This document shows, piece by piece, positions 32,630-42,721 of a stretch of DNA of 64,000 bases. The notes below the pieces were generated by a model. The model saw only the letters and a list, made by a program, of their open reading frames with translations, ran no database searches and had not been told where the DNA came from. Both the position numbers and the translations under genes were made by a program. Source of the stretch: Pseudomonas lini (GTDB lineage Bacteria > Pseudomonadota > Gammaproteobacteria > Pseudomonadales > Pseudomonadaceae); contig NZ_OZ061318.1 in the NCBI RefSeq assembly GCF_964063345.1, positions 1,736,001-1,800,000 on the forward strand, read 5' to 3'. The number at the start of each line of letters is the position of its first letter. Position 1 is the first letter of the stretch.

Positions 32630-32836
32630 TCAATAATGCGGCGGTGGGGCCTCTTCTTCGAAGGACTCGAACTGGCCGACCATTTCCTCCTGCCGCTTGA
32701 GCAACGCCATCATTTGTAGTTGCAGGCGCTCAACCGCATGCTGCTGCGCCGCCAGCACATCATTCAATGTCTGGATGGTGTCATCCTGAAACGCCAACTG
32801 GCTTTCCAGATCGGTAACGCGTTCTTCCAGGCTCAT
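32630..32836 (-). CDS. slyX: SlyX family protein
   Basis: A 68-residue coiled-coil protein, [20 protein letters not shown], with heptad leucines over residues 4-50 and a short proline tail APPPHY. Function is unknown in the family. It follows the HIT-protein gene with a 3-nt gap and is cotranscribed. Confidence 0.93.
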   Translation of the reverse strand: MSLEERVTDLESQLAFQDDTIQTLNDVLAAQQHAVERLQLQMMALLKRQEEMVGQFESFEEEAPPPHY

Positions 32837-32839
32837 GAC

Positions 32840-33265
32840 TCAACCCTCCAGAAACGTGAAATCATCGGTCAACACCAGACGCAGCCGTTCACGAATCGTC
32901 GCGATCTGCTCTGGACTGTAGGGTAAAGCCTGCTGCTTGCCCCAGACCGGAGCTGGCCAGGCCGCGTCCTCTCGCTTGCGCACAATCACATGCATGTGCA
33001 GCTGACTGACTACATTACCCAGGGCCGCGACGTTCAACTTGTCCGCATCGAATGAATCCTTGAGCATTTCCGCCAGCGCGGTCGTTTCCTGCCACAGCTG
33101 CTGTTGATCTGCGACATCTAACTGAAATATCTCACTGATATCCTCGCGGCGTGGCACGAGGATGAACCATGGGTAGTTCGAATCATTGGACAACAGCAAC
33201 CGACAGAGCGGGAAATCGCCGATAGGCAAGGTGTCTTGTTGAAGTCGTGGATCTAAAGCGAACAC
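32840..33265 (-). CDS. HIT-like protein with a Gln-Leu-His-Met-His active site
   Basis: A 141-residue member of the HIT superfamily of nucleotide hydrolases and transferases. It begins VFALDPRLQQDTLPIGDFPL and has the active-site strand NVVSQLHMHVIVR; the first histidine of the usual HxHxH is replaced by glutamine. The GTG start at 33265 has GGGGAG 8 nt upstream; longer readings lack the family N-terminus. Upstream of slyX. The substrate is unknown. Confidence 0.88.
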   Translation of the reverse strand: MFALDPRLQQDTLPIGDFPLCRLLLSNDSNYPWFILVPRREDISEIFQLDVADQQQLWQETTALAEMLKDSFDADKLNVAALGNVVSQLHMHVIVRKREDAAWPAPVWGKQQALPYSPEQIATIRERLRLVLTDDFTFLEG

Positions 33266-34164
33266 AGCGCGCACTCCCCTCTGGTGATCTTTTTTCAGCT
33301 TAGCGCCCATACCAAAAGACGGCGACACCAAGCGACAGGACGGCAGCATACCTGCGAATGCCACGCGCTTCACAACGACTTGCCGCCTGCAGCGTCCTCC
33401 GGGCGCCCCGACATGAGCCATCTTGATCCGGCATGCACCATGACAGAACCAGCCGGCGTACAAAAAATGCCGAAATGACCGATAAACAACGGGCTGCTCG
33501 ATTCGATCACAAAGCGATACTGTGTGAATTCGGTACAGCAATTGAAATTTTTTGCACCAAAACCGCACAACGCGTCTACGCTCAGTGCGTCAGCATCCGC
33601 TAACTACTCACTGACGGGGTGAACCGGTAACGTTTTTGGCTGTCGCCCCCATCAGTTCGATGTGGTAAACACGATGCGAAGCATGGCGTCAAGCCCAAGT
33701 AAAACGAGCTTGAACACCCCGGTTTTATGGGGTTTTTACAGCAGCAGGCAGGTCTTTGGAAAAAAACAGCAACAGAATTCCGATTTGTGCACGCTTGTTG
33801 CATTCACACCTATATCGCCTATAAGGCGTCCGCTGGAAGTGGAAGCCTTAAGGCCAATAAAAACAGTGGCAGGATTGCCCGATGGAGATTCAAGTGCAGG
33901 ACCAGGGACTCTTTTTTACCGATGCGCAAGCCATGGAAAACAACGCTGAAGTTGTCAGTCCGATTGCGTCGGGATTGTGAATTTGCGACATCTACCCAGC
34001 CATTTGCGACAGGGTCGTAAAGAAGCTGAAAGGTTAGATACGCAAGTATCGCCAACATGGTCGGCGTGATATAAGTTTGCGCCGACACAAAAAGAAAGAG
34101 CCGCCCGGATAATAAAACAGGCGGGACGGCAGTACTCTTCTAAAAACCAAAGGAGCAAATCACG
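33266..34164 (+). promoter_or_regulatory. 899-nt region upstream of oprD without a recognised gene
   Basis: AT-rich relative to its neighbours. No ORF here resembles a known family or has a good ribosome site. Small structures are a weak hairpin with T-run at 33716-33737 (ACCCC/GGGGT, then TTTTT) and the palindrome CGCCTATAAGGCG at 33816-33828. It likely holds the HIT-gene promoter, the oprD promoter and a long oprD leader; a small RNA ending at 33737 is possible but not shown. Confidence 0.4.
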
Positions 34165-35511
34165 ATGCGCGTGATGAAGTGGAGCATGATCGCACTGGCA
34201 GTTGCAGCAGCAGCCAGTACTCAAATGGCTACGGCCGCACCGTTCGTAAGTGACCAGGCTGAAGCCAAAGGTTTTGTTGAAGACGCCAAGTTCGACTTGC
34301 TGATTCGCAACTATTACTTCAACCGTGACAACAAAGATGGCGCCCGCGACGTTAAAGACTGGACCCAAGGTCTTTGGGGCACCTTCAACTCCGGTTACAC
34401 CCAGGGTACTGTTGGCGTTGGCGTTGATGCATTCGGTTACCTGGCCATCAAACTGGATGGCGGCGATGGCACTTCCGGTTCGGGCAACATGAGCCGTAGC
34501 GACACCGTCAACGCCAACGGTGGCCGCAACGTCAACGACAGCCAGGGTAAAGCTGGGGGGGCCATTAAATTCCGCGTCTCCAAAACCGAGCTGAAAGCCG
34601 GCGACATGTCGCCAAGCACTGCTCCAGTGTTTGCTGTTGGCGGTTCCCGTATCCTTCCTCAAGTTGCCAGCGGTTTCCAACTGCAGAGCAGCGAAGTCAA
34701 AGACCTTGACCTCGAAGCCGGTCACTTCTACTCGGGTTCCAGCCAGGACAAAAACGCCCGTGACGGCGGCCTGTATGCAAACTACGCTGGCGTTGAAGCC
34801 GACAGCATCGACTATTTCGGTGGCAAGTACGGCATTACCGAGAACCTTTCCGCATCGCTGTATGGCGCCAAGCTGGAAGACATCTGGAACCAGTACTACG
34901 CCAACGTGAACCTCACCACCCCAATCAGTGGTGACACGTCGCTGAACACCGATTTCAACATCTATCGCACCACCGATACCGGTGACGCGAAAGCTGGCGA
35001 CATCAGCAACACAGCATTCTCGCTGGCCACCGCTCTGTCGTTCCTGAAAGCACACACCATCACCCTGGCCTTCCAAAAGGTTAATGGCGATACGCCGTTC
35101 GACTACGTCGGTATTGGCAAGAACAACCGCGGCGGCGACTCGATCTTCCTCGCCAACTCCATCCAGTACTCTGACTTCAACGCCCCTGGCGAGAAGTCTG
35201 CCCAGATCCGTTACGATCTGAAAATGGCTGAGTACGGCGTTCCTGGTCTGAGCTTCATGACCCGTTACGTGAAAGGTTGGGACATCGACGGTACCAAAAC
35301 TCCAGCAGGCAGCGCTTACGCCGGCCTGTACGGTGAAGATGGCAAGCACAACGAAACCAACTTCGAAGCCAAGTACGTTGTTCAGTCTGGCCCGGCAAAA
35401 GATCTGTCCGTTCGCTTCCGTCAAGCTTGGCACTTTGCTAACGCCGACGAAGGTGAAGGCGACGTGAAAGAGTTCCGTGTGATCGTCGACTACCCGCTGT
35501 CGATTTTGTAA
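34165..35511 (+). CDS. oprD: OprD family outer-membrane porin
   Basis: An 18-strand type porin for basic amino acids and small peptides (and, in P. aeruginosa, carbapenems). 448 residues with a signal peptide (about 1-24, ending MATA-A), then APFVSDQAEAKGFVEDAKFD, the mature start typical of OprD. Other hallmarks: RNYYFNRD, GGSRILPQ, FHYADAW-like AWHFANADEGEGD and the C-terminal YPLSIL. It resembles P. aeruginosa OprD more than OprE or OprQ as far as memory allows. AAAGGAG precedes ATG and a perfect terminator follows; there is a long leader. Confidence 0.93.
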   Translation: MRVMKWSMIALAVAAAASTQMATAAPFVSDQAEAKGFVEDAKFDLLIRNYYFNRDNKDGARDVKDWTQGLWGTFNSGYTQGTVGVGVDAFGYLAIKLDGGDGTSGSGNMSRSDTVNANGGRNVNDSQGKAGGAIKFRVSKTELKAGDMSPSTAPVFAVGGSRILPQVASGFQLQSSEVKDLDLEAGHFYSGSSQDKNARDGGLYANYAGVEADSIDYFGGKYGITENLSASLYGAKLEDIWNQYYANVNLTTPISGDTSLNTDFNIYRTTDTGDAKAGDISNTAFSLATALSFLKAHTITLAFQKVNGDTPFDYVGIGKNNRGGDSIFLANSIQYSDFNAPGEKSAQIRYDLKMAEYGVPGLSFMTRYVKGWDIDGTKTPAGSAYAGLYGEDGKHNETNFEAKYVVQSGPAKDLSVRFRQAWHFANADEGEGDVKEFRVIVDYPLSIL

Positions 35512-35543
35512 TCGCATCCAGTTAGTTTGCGGTAACAAACAAA

Positions 35544-35575
35544 AAGGCCCATCTTCGGATGGGCCTTTTTTTTTG
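35544..35575 (+). terminator. Terminator of oprD
   Basis: AAGGCCCATC (35544-35553) and GATGGGCCTT (35558-35567) close a TTCG tetraloop, followed by a run of Ts. Confidence 0.95.
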
Positions 35576-35658
35576 GCTACAGCATTGTGTTTAACGGTTC
35601 GGGCCTCTTGCAGAACAAGTCTGACCGAAAGGTCAAACATGAACTGAAAGACCGATCC

Positions 35659-36501
35659 TTACACCGTTGCCGATTCCTGGACCACTCGAATAACCCGCTG
35701 CGGAAACGGAATATCGATACCGGCTGCCTTCAAACGATCGCGGGCGTGCTCGTTAAACATGAATAGCACATTCCAGTAATCAGCGGTCTTGACCCAGACT
35801 CGCAGCGAAACAGTGATCGAGCTTTCGCCCAGCATAGAAATGACTGCTTCCGGTGCCGGCTCAGCCAGCACGCGTTCATCCTTGGCCAATTCCAGCAACA
35901 CTTCACGGGCCTTTTGCAGATCCGCATGGTGATCCACACCGATATCAAACACTACTTTGCGCGTCGTTTGACGGTTGGTGTTGGTGATGATGCCGTTCGA
36001 CAGATTGCCGTTAGGCACGATGATGGTTTTGTTATCGCCAGTGCGCAGTACGGTGTGGAAGATCTGAATGCTGTCGACAGTACCGGCAACACCTTGGGCT
36101 TCGATCCAGTCACCGATGCGAAACGGGCGGAACAACAGAATCAGCACGCCGCCGGCGAAGTTCGCCAGGCTACCCTGCAAGGCCAGACCGATCGCCAGGC
36201 CGGCTGCACCGATGGCTGCGACGAACGAAGTAGTTTCCACACCGATCATCGACGCCACGCTGACGATCAGCAGAACCTTGAGAATGATGTTCGCCAGGCT
36301 GCTGATGAAACCTTGCAGCGCCAGGTCGGCATTACGCAACGCCAGCAGGCCGCCAAGCTTTTGCGTGACTTTGTTGATCAGCCACCAGCCGACGGCCAGT
36401 GTGATCACCGCCAACAGCACGCGGCTGCCGTATTCCATGATCATCGGAATCCAGGCTTGGGATGCCTTGACCAAGTTGTCCACTTCAGCATTCAAATCCA
36501 T
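35659..36501 (-). CDS. Small-conductance mechanosensitive channel (MscS family)
   Basis: Inner-membrane channel that opens on membrane tension, 280 residues. About three membrane helices (near 20-45, 60-85 and 90-115) lead into the pore helix region FVAAIGAAGLAIGLALQGSLAN, then the cytoplasmic beta domain (GDWIEAQGVAGTVDSIQIF, VPNGNLSNGIITN). The length is that of E. coli MscS. Convergent with oprD and monocistronic. Confidence 0.94.
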   Translation of the reverse strand: MDLNAEVDNLVKASQAWIPMIMEYGSRVLLAVITLAVGWWLINKVTQKLGGLLALRNADLALQGFISSLANIILKVLLIVSVASMIGVETTSFVAAIGAAGLAIGLALQGSLANFAGGVLILLFRPFRIGDWIEAQGVAGTVDSIQIFHTVLRTGDNKTIIVPNGNLSNGIITNTNRQTTRKVVFDIGVDHHADLQKAREVLLELAKDERVLAEPAPEAVISMLGESSITVSLRVWVKTADYWNVLFMFNEHARDRLKAAGIDIPFPQRVIRVVQESATV

Positions 36502-36640
36502 CTTCTTTCTCCTGATTTCCGGCTACCCGGCACGCAAAAAATGAGCGGCAGAAAGACCGAACCCATGGGGGGATTCAATCGTTTCTGCCGTTGCTTGGGC
36601 CTCGGACGTCGAAAACGCCAAGAGGTTCCCGCTTGAAAAG

Positions 36641-38184
<1,544 letters not shown>

Positions 38185-38220
38185 GCAGCGGCTACGCTGG
38201 CCACTTGTTCCTTTTCAGCG

Positions 38221-40266
38221 ATGAACCTGATGCCATTGCGCCAGCGCCTTGAAAATCTTCCAGTCGGCCAGAAATTGCTGGCCGCCCTGCTGGTGCTGTT
38301 GACCACCGTTTTGCTGGTCGCCAACCTGACCTTTATCAGCGCCGCCTATTACATCTCCCAGGAAAGCATGGCCCCCCAGGCCTTGCAGACCATCGGCCGA
38401 CTGGTGTCCAACCCGAGCCTGGTCTCCGACGCCTTGAAGTCGCCGCAAACCGCCGAGCGCCTGCTCAACGAACTCAACAGCTATACACCGTTGCGCGCGG
38501 CTGCGCTCTATGACGGTAAAGGTGTGCTTCTGGCGCAGCTGCAGCAGGGAGACAAACTCCATCTGCCGGAGCACTTCCGGCACCTCGAAGCCTGGCAAGC
38601 CATGGAGTTTCGCAGCAACCAAGTGATCACCCTGCCCCGCCCCGGCACTGCGCCTGGGCATTTGCTGCTGGTGGCCAGCAGCGAATTGCCGATGGCGTTC
38701 TACACCGGGACCCTGACCGCCAGCCTGGGGATTCTGATCTTCAGCGTGCTGTTATGGCTGGTGATCGCCCGGCAGATCAAACGCCTGATTACCCGGCCGA
38801 TCCATCAGCTCGAAGAGTTGTCACGGCAAGTGACCCGGGAAGAGAACTACGCCCTGCGCGCCTCTCGCGGCAACCACGACGAAATCGGCAGTCTCGCCGA
38901 AGCGTTCAACACCATGCTCTCGCGCATCGAGGCCCGGGAGCAACAACTCAAGCGTGCTCGCGACGATTCCCAGGCTGCGTACGACCAGGCCCAAGGGCTG
39001 GCCGAAGAAACCCGTCACACCAACCGCAAGCTGGAGCTGGAAGTTCAGGTGCGCAGCAAGATCGAGAAAAAACTCACCGGTTTCCAGAACTACCTCAACA
39101 GCATCATCGATTCCATGCCGTCGGCACTGATCGCCCTCGACGAGCAGCTCTACGTGACCCAGTGGAATCAGGAGGCCAGCGCCCTGTCCGGCACACGTCT
39201 CGACGAAGCCCTGAACCAGCCGATCTTCCTCGCCTTCGAACCGCTCAAGCCGTTCCTGCCGCAACTCAGGCAAACCGTCGAACAGCACACGGTGGCGAAG
39301 ATCGAACGCGTTACCTGGCTCAAGGACGATGAACCCAAGCATTACGCCCTGACGTTCTACCCTTTGATGGGCGGTGCCGGGCGCGGCGTGGTGATCAGGA
39401 TCGACGACATCACCCAGCGTCTGTCCCTGGAAGAAATGATGGTGCAGTCGGAAAAAATGCTCTCGGTCGGTGGCCTCGCTGCCGGTATGGCTCACGAAAT
39501 CAATAATCCGCTGGGTGCGATCCTGCACAACGTGCAGAACATTCGTCGACGCCTGTCACCCGACTTGCCGAAAAACCTCGAACAGGCCGAACAACTCGGC
39601 ATCGAGCTGGAAACGGTCAACCAGTACCTTCAAGCTCGTGAAGTCCCGAAGCTGCTCGATGGCATTCAACAGGCCGGCGCCCGGGCGGCAAAAATCGTGA
39701 CGCACATGCTCAGCTTCAGCCGCCGCAGTACCCGGCAGATGGCCCCGTGCGATTTGCCGGCGTTGATCGATCAAGCGGTGGAAATTGCCGGCAACGACTT
39801 CGACCTGGCCATCGGTTTCGACTTCAAGGGTCAGGCGATCATTCGGCAGTTCGATCCGGCACTGGGCCCGGTGCCCGGCACCGCCAACGAACTGGAACAA
39901 GTGCTGCTCAACTTGCTGAAAAACGCCGCGCAAGCCATCCACCAGCGCCCGGACGACCGCGAACCGGGGCGGATCATTCTGCGTACAAAACTGAATCCTC
40001 CATGGGCGGAAATTCAGGTTGAAGACAACGGCATCGGCATGAGCGAGAACGTGCGCAAACGCACGTTCGAGCCGTTCTTCACCACCAAGGAAATCGGTCA
40101 GGGCACCGGCCTTGGGCTCTCGGTTTCGTATTTCATCATCACCAACAACCACAAAGGCCAGATGGAAGTGCAATCGACGCCGGGCCAAGGTACCTGTTTC
40201 ACCTTGCGCCTGCCGTTGTCGGGCACTGCGGTGGTCTCTCAAGAACTCAATCAGCTGTCGAGGTAA
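38221..40266 (+). CDS. Orphan sensor histidine kinase (HAMP-PAS-HisKA-HATPase)
   Basis: A 681-residue membrane kinase: helix about 18-42, a periplasmic domain of about 115 residues, a second helix about 160-182, HAMP, coiled coil, PAS (about 290-395), HisKA with the phosphorylated histidine at His425 (AGMAHEINNPLGA), and an HATPase domain with VLLNLLKNAAQAI, VEDNGIGM and GTGLGLSVS. No receiver-domain gene is adjacent, so its partner is elsewhere. P. aeruginosa has a similar orphan kinase at the equivalent position (PA4398, from memory), linked to swarming and biofilm. The next gene begins 2 nt after its stop. Confidence 0.92.
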   Translation: MNLMPLRQRLENLPVGQKLLAALLVLLTTVLLVANLTFISAAYYISQESMAPQALQTIGRLVSNPSLVSDALKSPQTAERLLNELNSYTPLRAAALYDGKGVLLAQLQQGDKLHLPEHFRHLEAWQAMEFRSNQVITLPRPGTAPGHLLLVASSELPMAFYTGTLTASLGILIFSVLLWLVIARQIKRLITRPIHQLEELSRQVTREENYALRASRGNHDEIGSLAEAFNTMLSRIEAREQQLKRARDDSQAAYDQAQGLAEETRHTNRKLELEVQVRSKIEKKLTGFQNYLNSIIDSMPSALIALDEQLYVTQWNQEASALSGTRLDEALNQPIFLAFEPLKPFLPQLRQTVEQHTVAKIERVTWLKDDEPKHYALTFYPLMGGAGRGVVIRIDDITQRLSLEEMMVQSEKMLSVGGLAAGMAHEINNPLGAILHNVQNIRRRLSPDLPKNLEQAEQLGIELETVNQYLQAREVPKLLDGIQQAGARAAKIVTHMLSFSRRSTRQMAPCDLPALIDQAVEIAGNDFDLAIGFDFKGQAIIRQFDPALGPVPGTANELEQVLLNLLKNAAQAIHQRPDDREPGRIILRTKLNPPWAEIQVEDNGIGMSENVRKRTFEPFFTTKEIGQGTGLGLSVSYFIITNNHKGQMEVQSTPGQGTCFTLRLPLSGTAVVSQELNQLSR

Positions 40267-40268
40267 CC

Positions 40269-40850
40269 ATGGGCTTTCGCTTGTCGAAGATTTACACCCG
40301 CACTGGCGACAAAGGCGAAACCGGGCTCGGCGATGGCCGCCGGGTGCCCAAGGACCATCCGCGCATCGAGGCCATTGGCGAAGTCGATACGCTAAATAGC
40401 CAGGTGGGTGTGCTGTTGGCCGGGTTGGCGGCGCAAAGTGATACGTACCCGGGGTTGAGCGAAGTGATCGAGGTGTTGGCGCCCTGCCAACATCGGTTGT
40501 TCGACTTGGGCGGCGAACTGGCGATGCCGGTTTATCAGGCACTGAACACAGCAGAAGTCGAGCGCCTGGAAGCGGCGATCGATGTGTGGAATGAAGAGTT
40601 GGGACCGCTGGAAAATTTCATTCTACCCGGCGGTTCGGCGCTGATTGCTCAGGCCCACGTATGCCGCTGCCTGGCGCGCAGTGCCGAGCGACGCTGTCAG
40701 CAGTTGAATGCGATCGAGCCGCTGGCCGGGGTTGGCCTGGCGTATATCAATCGGTTATCGGACTTGTTGTTTGTGGCGGCACGGTTGATTGCCAAGCGTC
40801 AGGGGATTGCCGAGGTTTTGTGGCAAGCGGCAGCGAAACCCAAAGTTTAG
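40269..40850 (+). CDS. Cob(I)alamin adenosyltransferase (PduO type)
   Basis: Transfers the adenosyl group from ATP to cob(I)alamin, giving adenosylcobalamin. 193 residues; ATP-binding N-terminus KIYTRTGDKGETGLGDG, VDTLNSQVG, and the helical FILPGGSALIAQAHVCRCLARSAERRC region. It begins 2 nt after the sensor kinase stop, so it is likely cotranscribed and coupled with it. No cobalamin synthesis gene is nearby. Confidence 0.93.
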   Translation: MGFRLSKIYTRTGDKGETGLGDGRRVPKDHPRIEAIGEVDTLNSQVGVLLAGLAAQSDTYPGLSEVIEVLAPCQHRLFDLGGELAMPVYQALNTAEVERLEAAIDVWNEELGPLENFILPGGSALIAQAHVCRCLARSAERRCQQLNAIEPLAGVGLAYINRLSDLLFVAARLIAKRQGIAEVLWQAAAKPKV

Positions 40851-40867
40851 TCGGCGCGTCCGAAGAC

Positions 40868-40963
40868 GCCATCGCGGGCAAGCCCGCTCCCACAGGGATC
40901 AGCGTCGTACACAAATTTGTGTCCACTACGAACCACTGTGGGAGCGGGCTTGCCCGCGATGGC
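40868..40963. repeat. REPIN, GTGGGAGCGGGC class (arms pointing outward)
   Basis: Starts GCCATCGCGGGCAAGCCC and ends with its complement; the usual TGTGGGAG ends are inside, facing each other. The interior TCGTACACAAATTTGTG resembles that of the copy at 51305. Confidence 0.88.
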
Positions 40964-40984
40964 GCCAGCAGCTACACCGCAGAA

Positions 40985-41929
40985 TCAGGCTTCAGGCCAA
41001 AACGCCCGAATCCCCGCCACACCCTGCGCTCCCGCTTCCCAGGCTTTCTGCCGCTCTGCCGGGCCCACCCCACCGAGCAAAAACACCGGCTTGCTGAAGC
41101 CCTCGATCAAAGTCGAAGCCTGCTCCCAACCCAACGGCAACGCATCCGGATGAGTCTGCGTCGGCTGCACCGGCGACAAGGTCACAAAGTCCACGCCCAT
41201 CTGCTCGGCCAGCGCCAGTTCTTCAGCGTTGTGGCAAGACGCTGCCAACCAGCGCGACGCCGGTAATGGACGCCCGGCTGCCGCGTACTTGCGCAACTGT
41301 TGCGATGTGATGTGCCAACCGGCGGACGGGAAGTCCCCTAGCCATTCAAACGGCCCCTTGATCATCAACTGCGCCTTGCCCGCACACAGCCCCGCTGCGT
41401 CCACCGCCAGATCGCGGTATTGCGGGTCGTAGCCGTTGGGCGCGCGCAATTGAATCAGCTTGATGCCGCCAGCAATGGCTTTCTGGATACCGCGCAACAA
41501 GGCCGGGGTTTCCAGGCCCTCCGGGGTGATCAGGTATTCACCGGGCAAACGGGCAGCGGCAACGATCGGCTGATTGGCGGCCGGAAATTCGTAGTCCACC
41601 AGTTCACGCGCGGTCACCCAGGCCAAAGGCTGACCTTCGGCGCCATGGGGTTCGCCGGTAAATGCCGAGACTTCCCAGACATCCAGCAACACCTGCTTGT
41701 CCGGGTAGTCGTGGCGGACTTTGATCATCGGTCGCGCGGTAGTGACCACGATGCCCAATTCTTCGTGAAGCTCGCGAGCCAGGGCCGTTTCGACGGATTC
41801 GTCATCCTCGACCTTGCCACCGGGGAACTCCCACAAACCGCCCTGATGCTGTGTGTCAGCACGACGGGCAATGAGGATCTTGCCGCTGCTATCGCGGATA
41901 ACCGCGGCTGCTACATGGACTCGTTTCAC
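40985..41929 (-). CDS. Nudix hydrolase (MutT) fused to a ThiE/TenI-like domain
   Basis: A 314-residue two-domain protein. The N-terminal half has a perfect Nudix box, GGKVEDDESV followed by ETALARELHEELG, as in MutT 8-oxo-dGTP diphosphatase. The C-terminal half (about 135-314) has the TIM-barrel pattern of ThiE (IKLIQLRAPNG; GVDFVTLSPVQPTQTHPDA; FLLGGVG) but lacks several thiamine-phosphate synthase residues, for instance the lysine after QLR. The GTG start at 41929 overlaps the GST stop by 4 nt. The fusion is known in Pseudomonas; the role of the second domain is unsettled. Confidence 0.9.
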   Translation of the reverse strand: MKRVHVAAAVIRDSSGKILIARRADTQHQGGLWEFPGGKVEDDESVETALARELHEELGIVVTTARPMIKVRHDYPDKQVLLDVWEVSAFTGEPHGAEGQPLAWVTARELVDYEFPAANQPIVAAARLPGEYLITPEGLETPALLRGIQKAIAGGIKLIQLRAPNGYDPQYRDLAVDAAGLCAGKAQLMIKGPFEWLGDFPSAGWHITSQQLRKYAAAGRPLPASRWLAASCHNAEELALAEQMGVDFVTLSPVQPTQTHPDALPLGWEQASTLIEGFSKPVFLLGGVGPAERQKAWEAGAQGVAGIRAFWPEA

Positions 41930-42558
41930 CGCTCTATTTCCTCCAGACCCGCCTTCCGCCAAGCCTTGAAGGCTGGCCATTGGTAGATGGTTTCGACATA
42001 GGCCGCGTCGGCCTCGGGCAGTTTTACCTGATAGGTGCGCAGGCGTACGGCGATCGGTGCAAAAAACGCATCGGCCAGGGTCGCACCGCCAAACAGGAAC
42101 GGGCCGGTTTCAGTCGCGACGGCACGACATTCAGCCCACAGCGCCAGCATGCGCTCGATTTCAGCCTGAACCTCAGGCGGGGTCGGCGACAGTGGCGCAT
42201 CGTGGCTCAGGTCGAACGGCATGTTGCCACGCATGGCGAAAAAACCGCTGTGCATCTGCGCACATGCCGAACGCGCCTGGGCACGGGCGGCAGTGTCTTG
42301 GGGCCACAGGCCGGCATCGGGAAATTGTTCGGCCAGGTATTCGGCAATCGCCAGGGAATCGGCGACGGTGCCGTGTTCGGTTTTCAGCAGCGGGACTTTC
42401 CCGGTCGGCGAATGCTTGAGCAAGCGTTCGCGAGTGTCCGGCTGGTTCAGCTTGATCAGTTCTTCGGTGTAAGACGCGCCCGTCAAATCAAGGGCCAGTG
42501 CGGCGCGCAGGGACCAGGAGGAATACAGTTTGTCGCCGATGATCAGGTGGAGGCTCAT
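41926..42558 (-). CDS. Glutathione S-transferase family protein
   Basis: A 210-residue cytosolic GST. N-terminal thioredoxin fold with an active-site serine region DKLYSSWSLRAALAL and the conserved glutathione-binding TVADSLAIAEYLAEQFP, then an all-helical C-terminal domain. Cotranscribed with the Nudix-ThiE gene (4-nt overlap). Substrate not identifiable. Confidence 0.93.
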   Translation of the reverse strand: MSLHLIIGDKLYSSWSLRAALALDLTGASYTEELIKLNQPDTRERLLKHSPTGKVPLLKTEHGTVADSLAIAEYLAEQFPDAGLWPQDTAARAQARSACAQMHSGFFAMRGNMPFDLSHDAPLSPTPPEVQAEIERMLALWAECRAVATETGPFLFGGATLADAFFAPIAVRLRTYQVKLPEADAAYVETIYQWPAFKAWRKAGLEEIER

Positions 42559-42617
42559 GTGTTGGTGCCTTCTCGTCAGGGAAACAAGTCAGAATATCTA
42601 GCGTCTGGTGGTCCGTC

Positions 42618-42706
42618 ATCGCGGGCAAGCCCGCTCCCACAGTGATTGCGTCGCACACAAAGTTTATGCACACCACTGAACCTGTGGGAGCGGGCGTGCC
42701 CGCGAT
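42618..42706. repeat. REPIN, GTGGGAGCGGGC class (arms outward)
   Basis: Starts ATCGCGGGCAAGCCCGC and ends with its complement with one mismatch (GGGCGTGCC). It lies between argJ and the GST gene. Confidence 0.88.
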
Positions 42707-42721
42707 AGGGTCGACGCAGTC

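Noticed and set aside
33716..33737. Confident small-RNA terminator upstream of oprD
   Set aside because: The stem is only five base pairs with an 8-nt loop; kept only as a weak possibility in the region entry.
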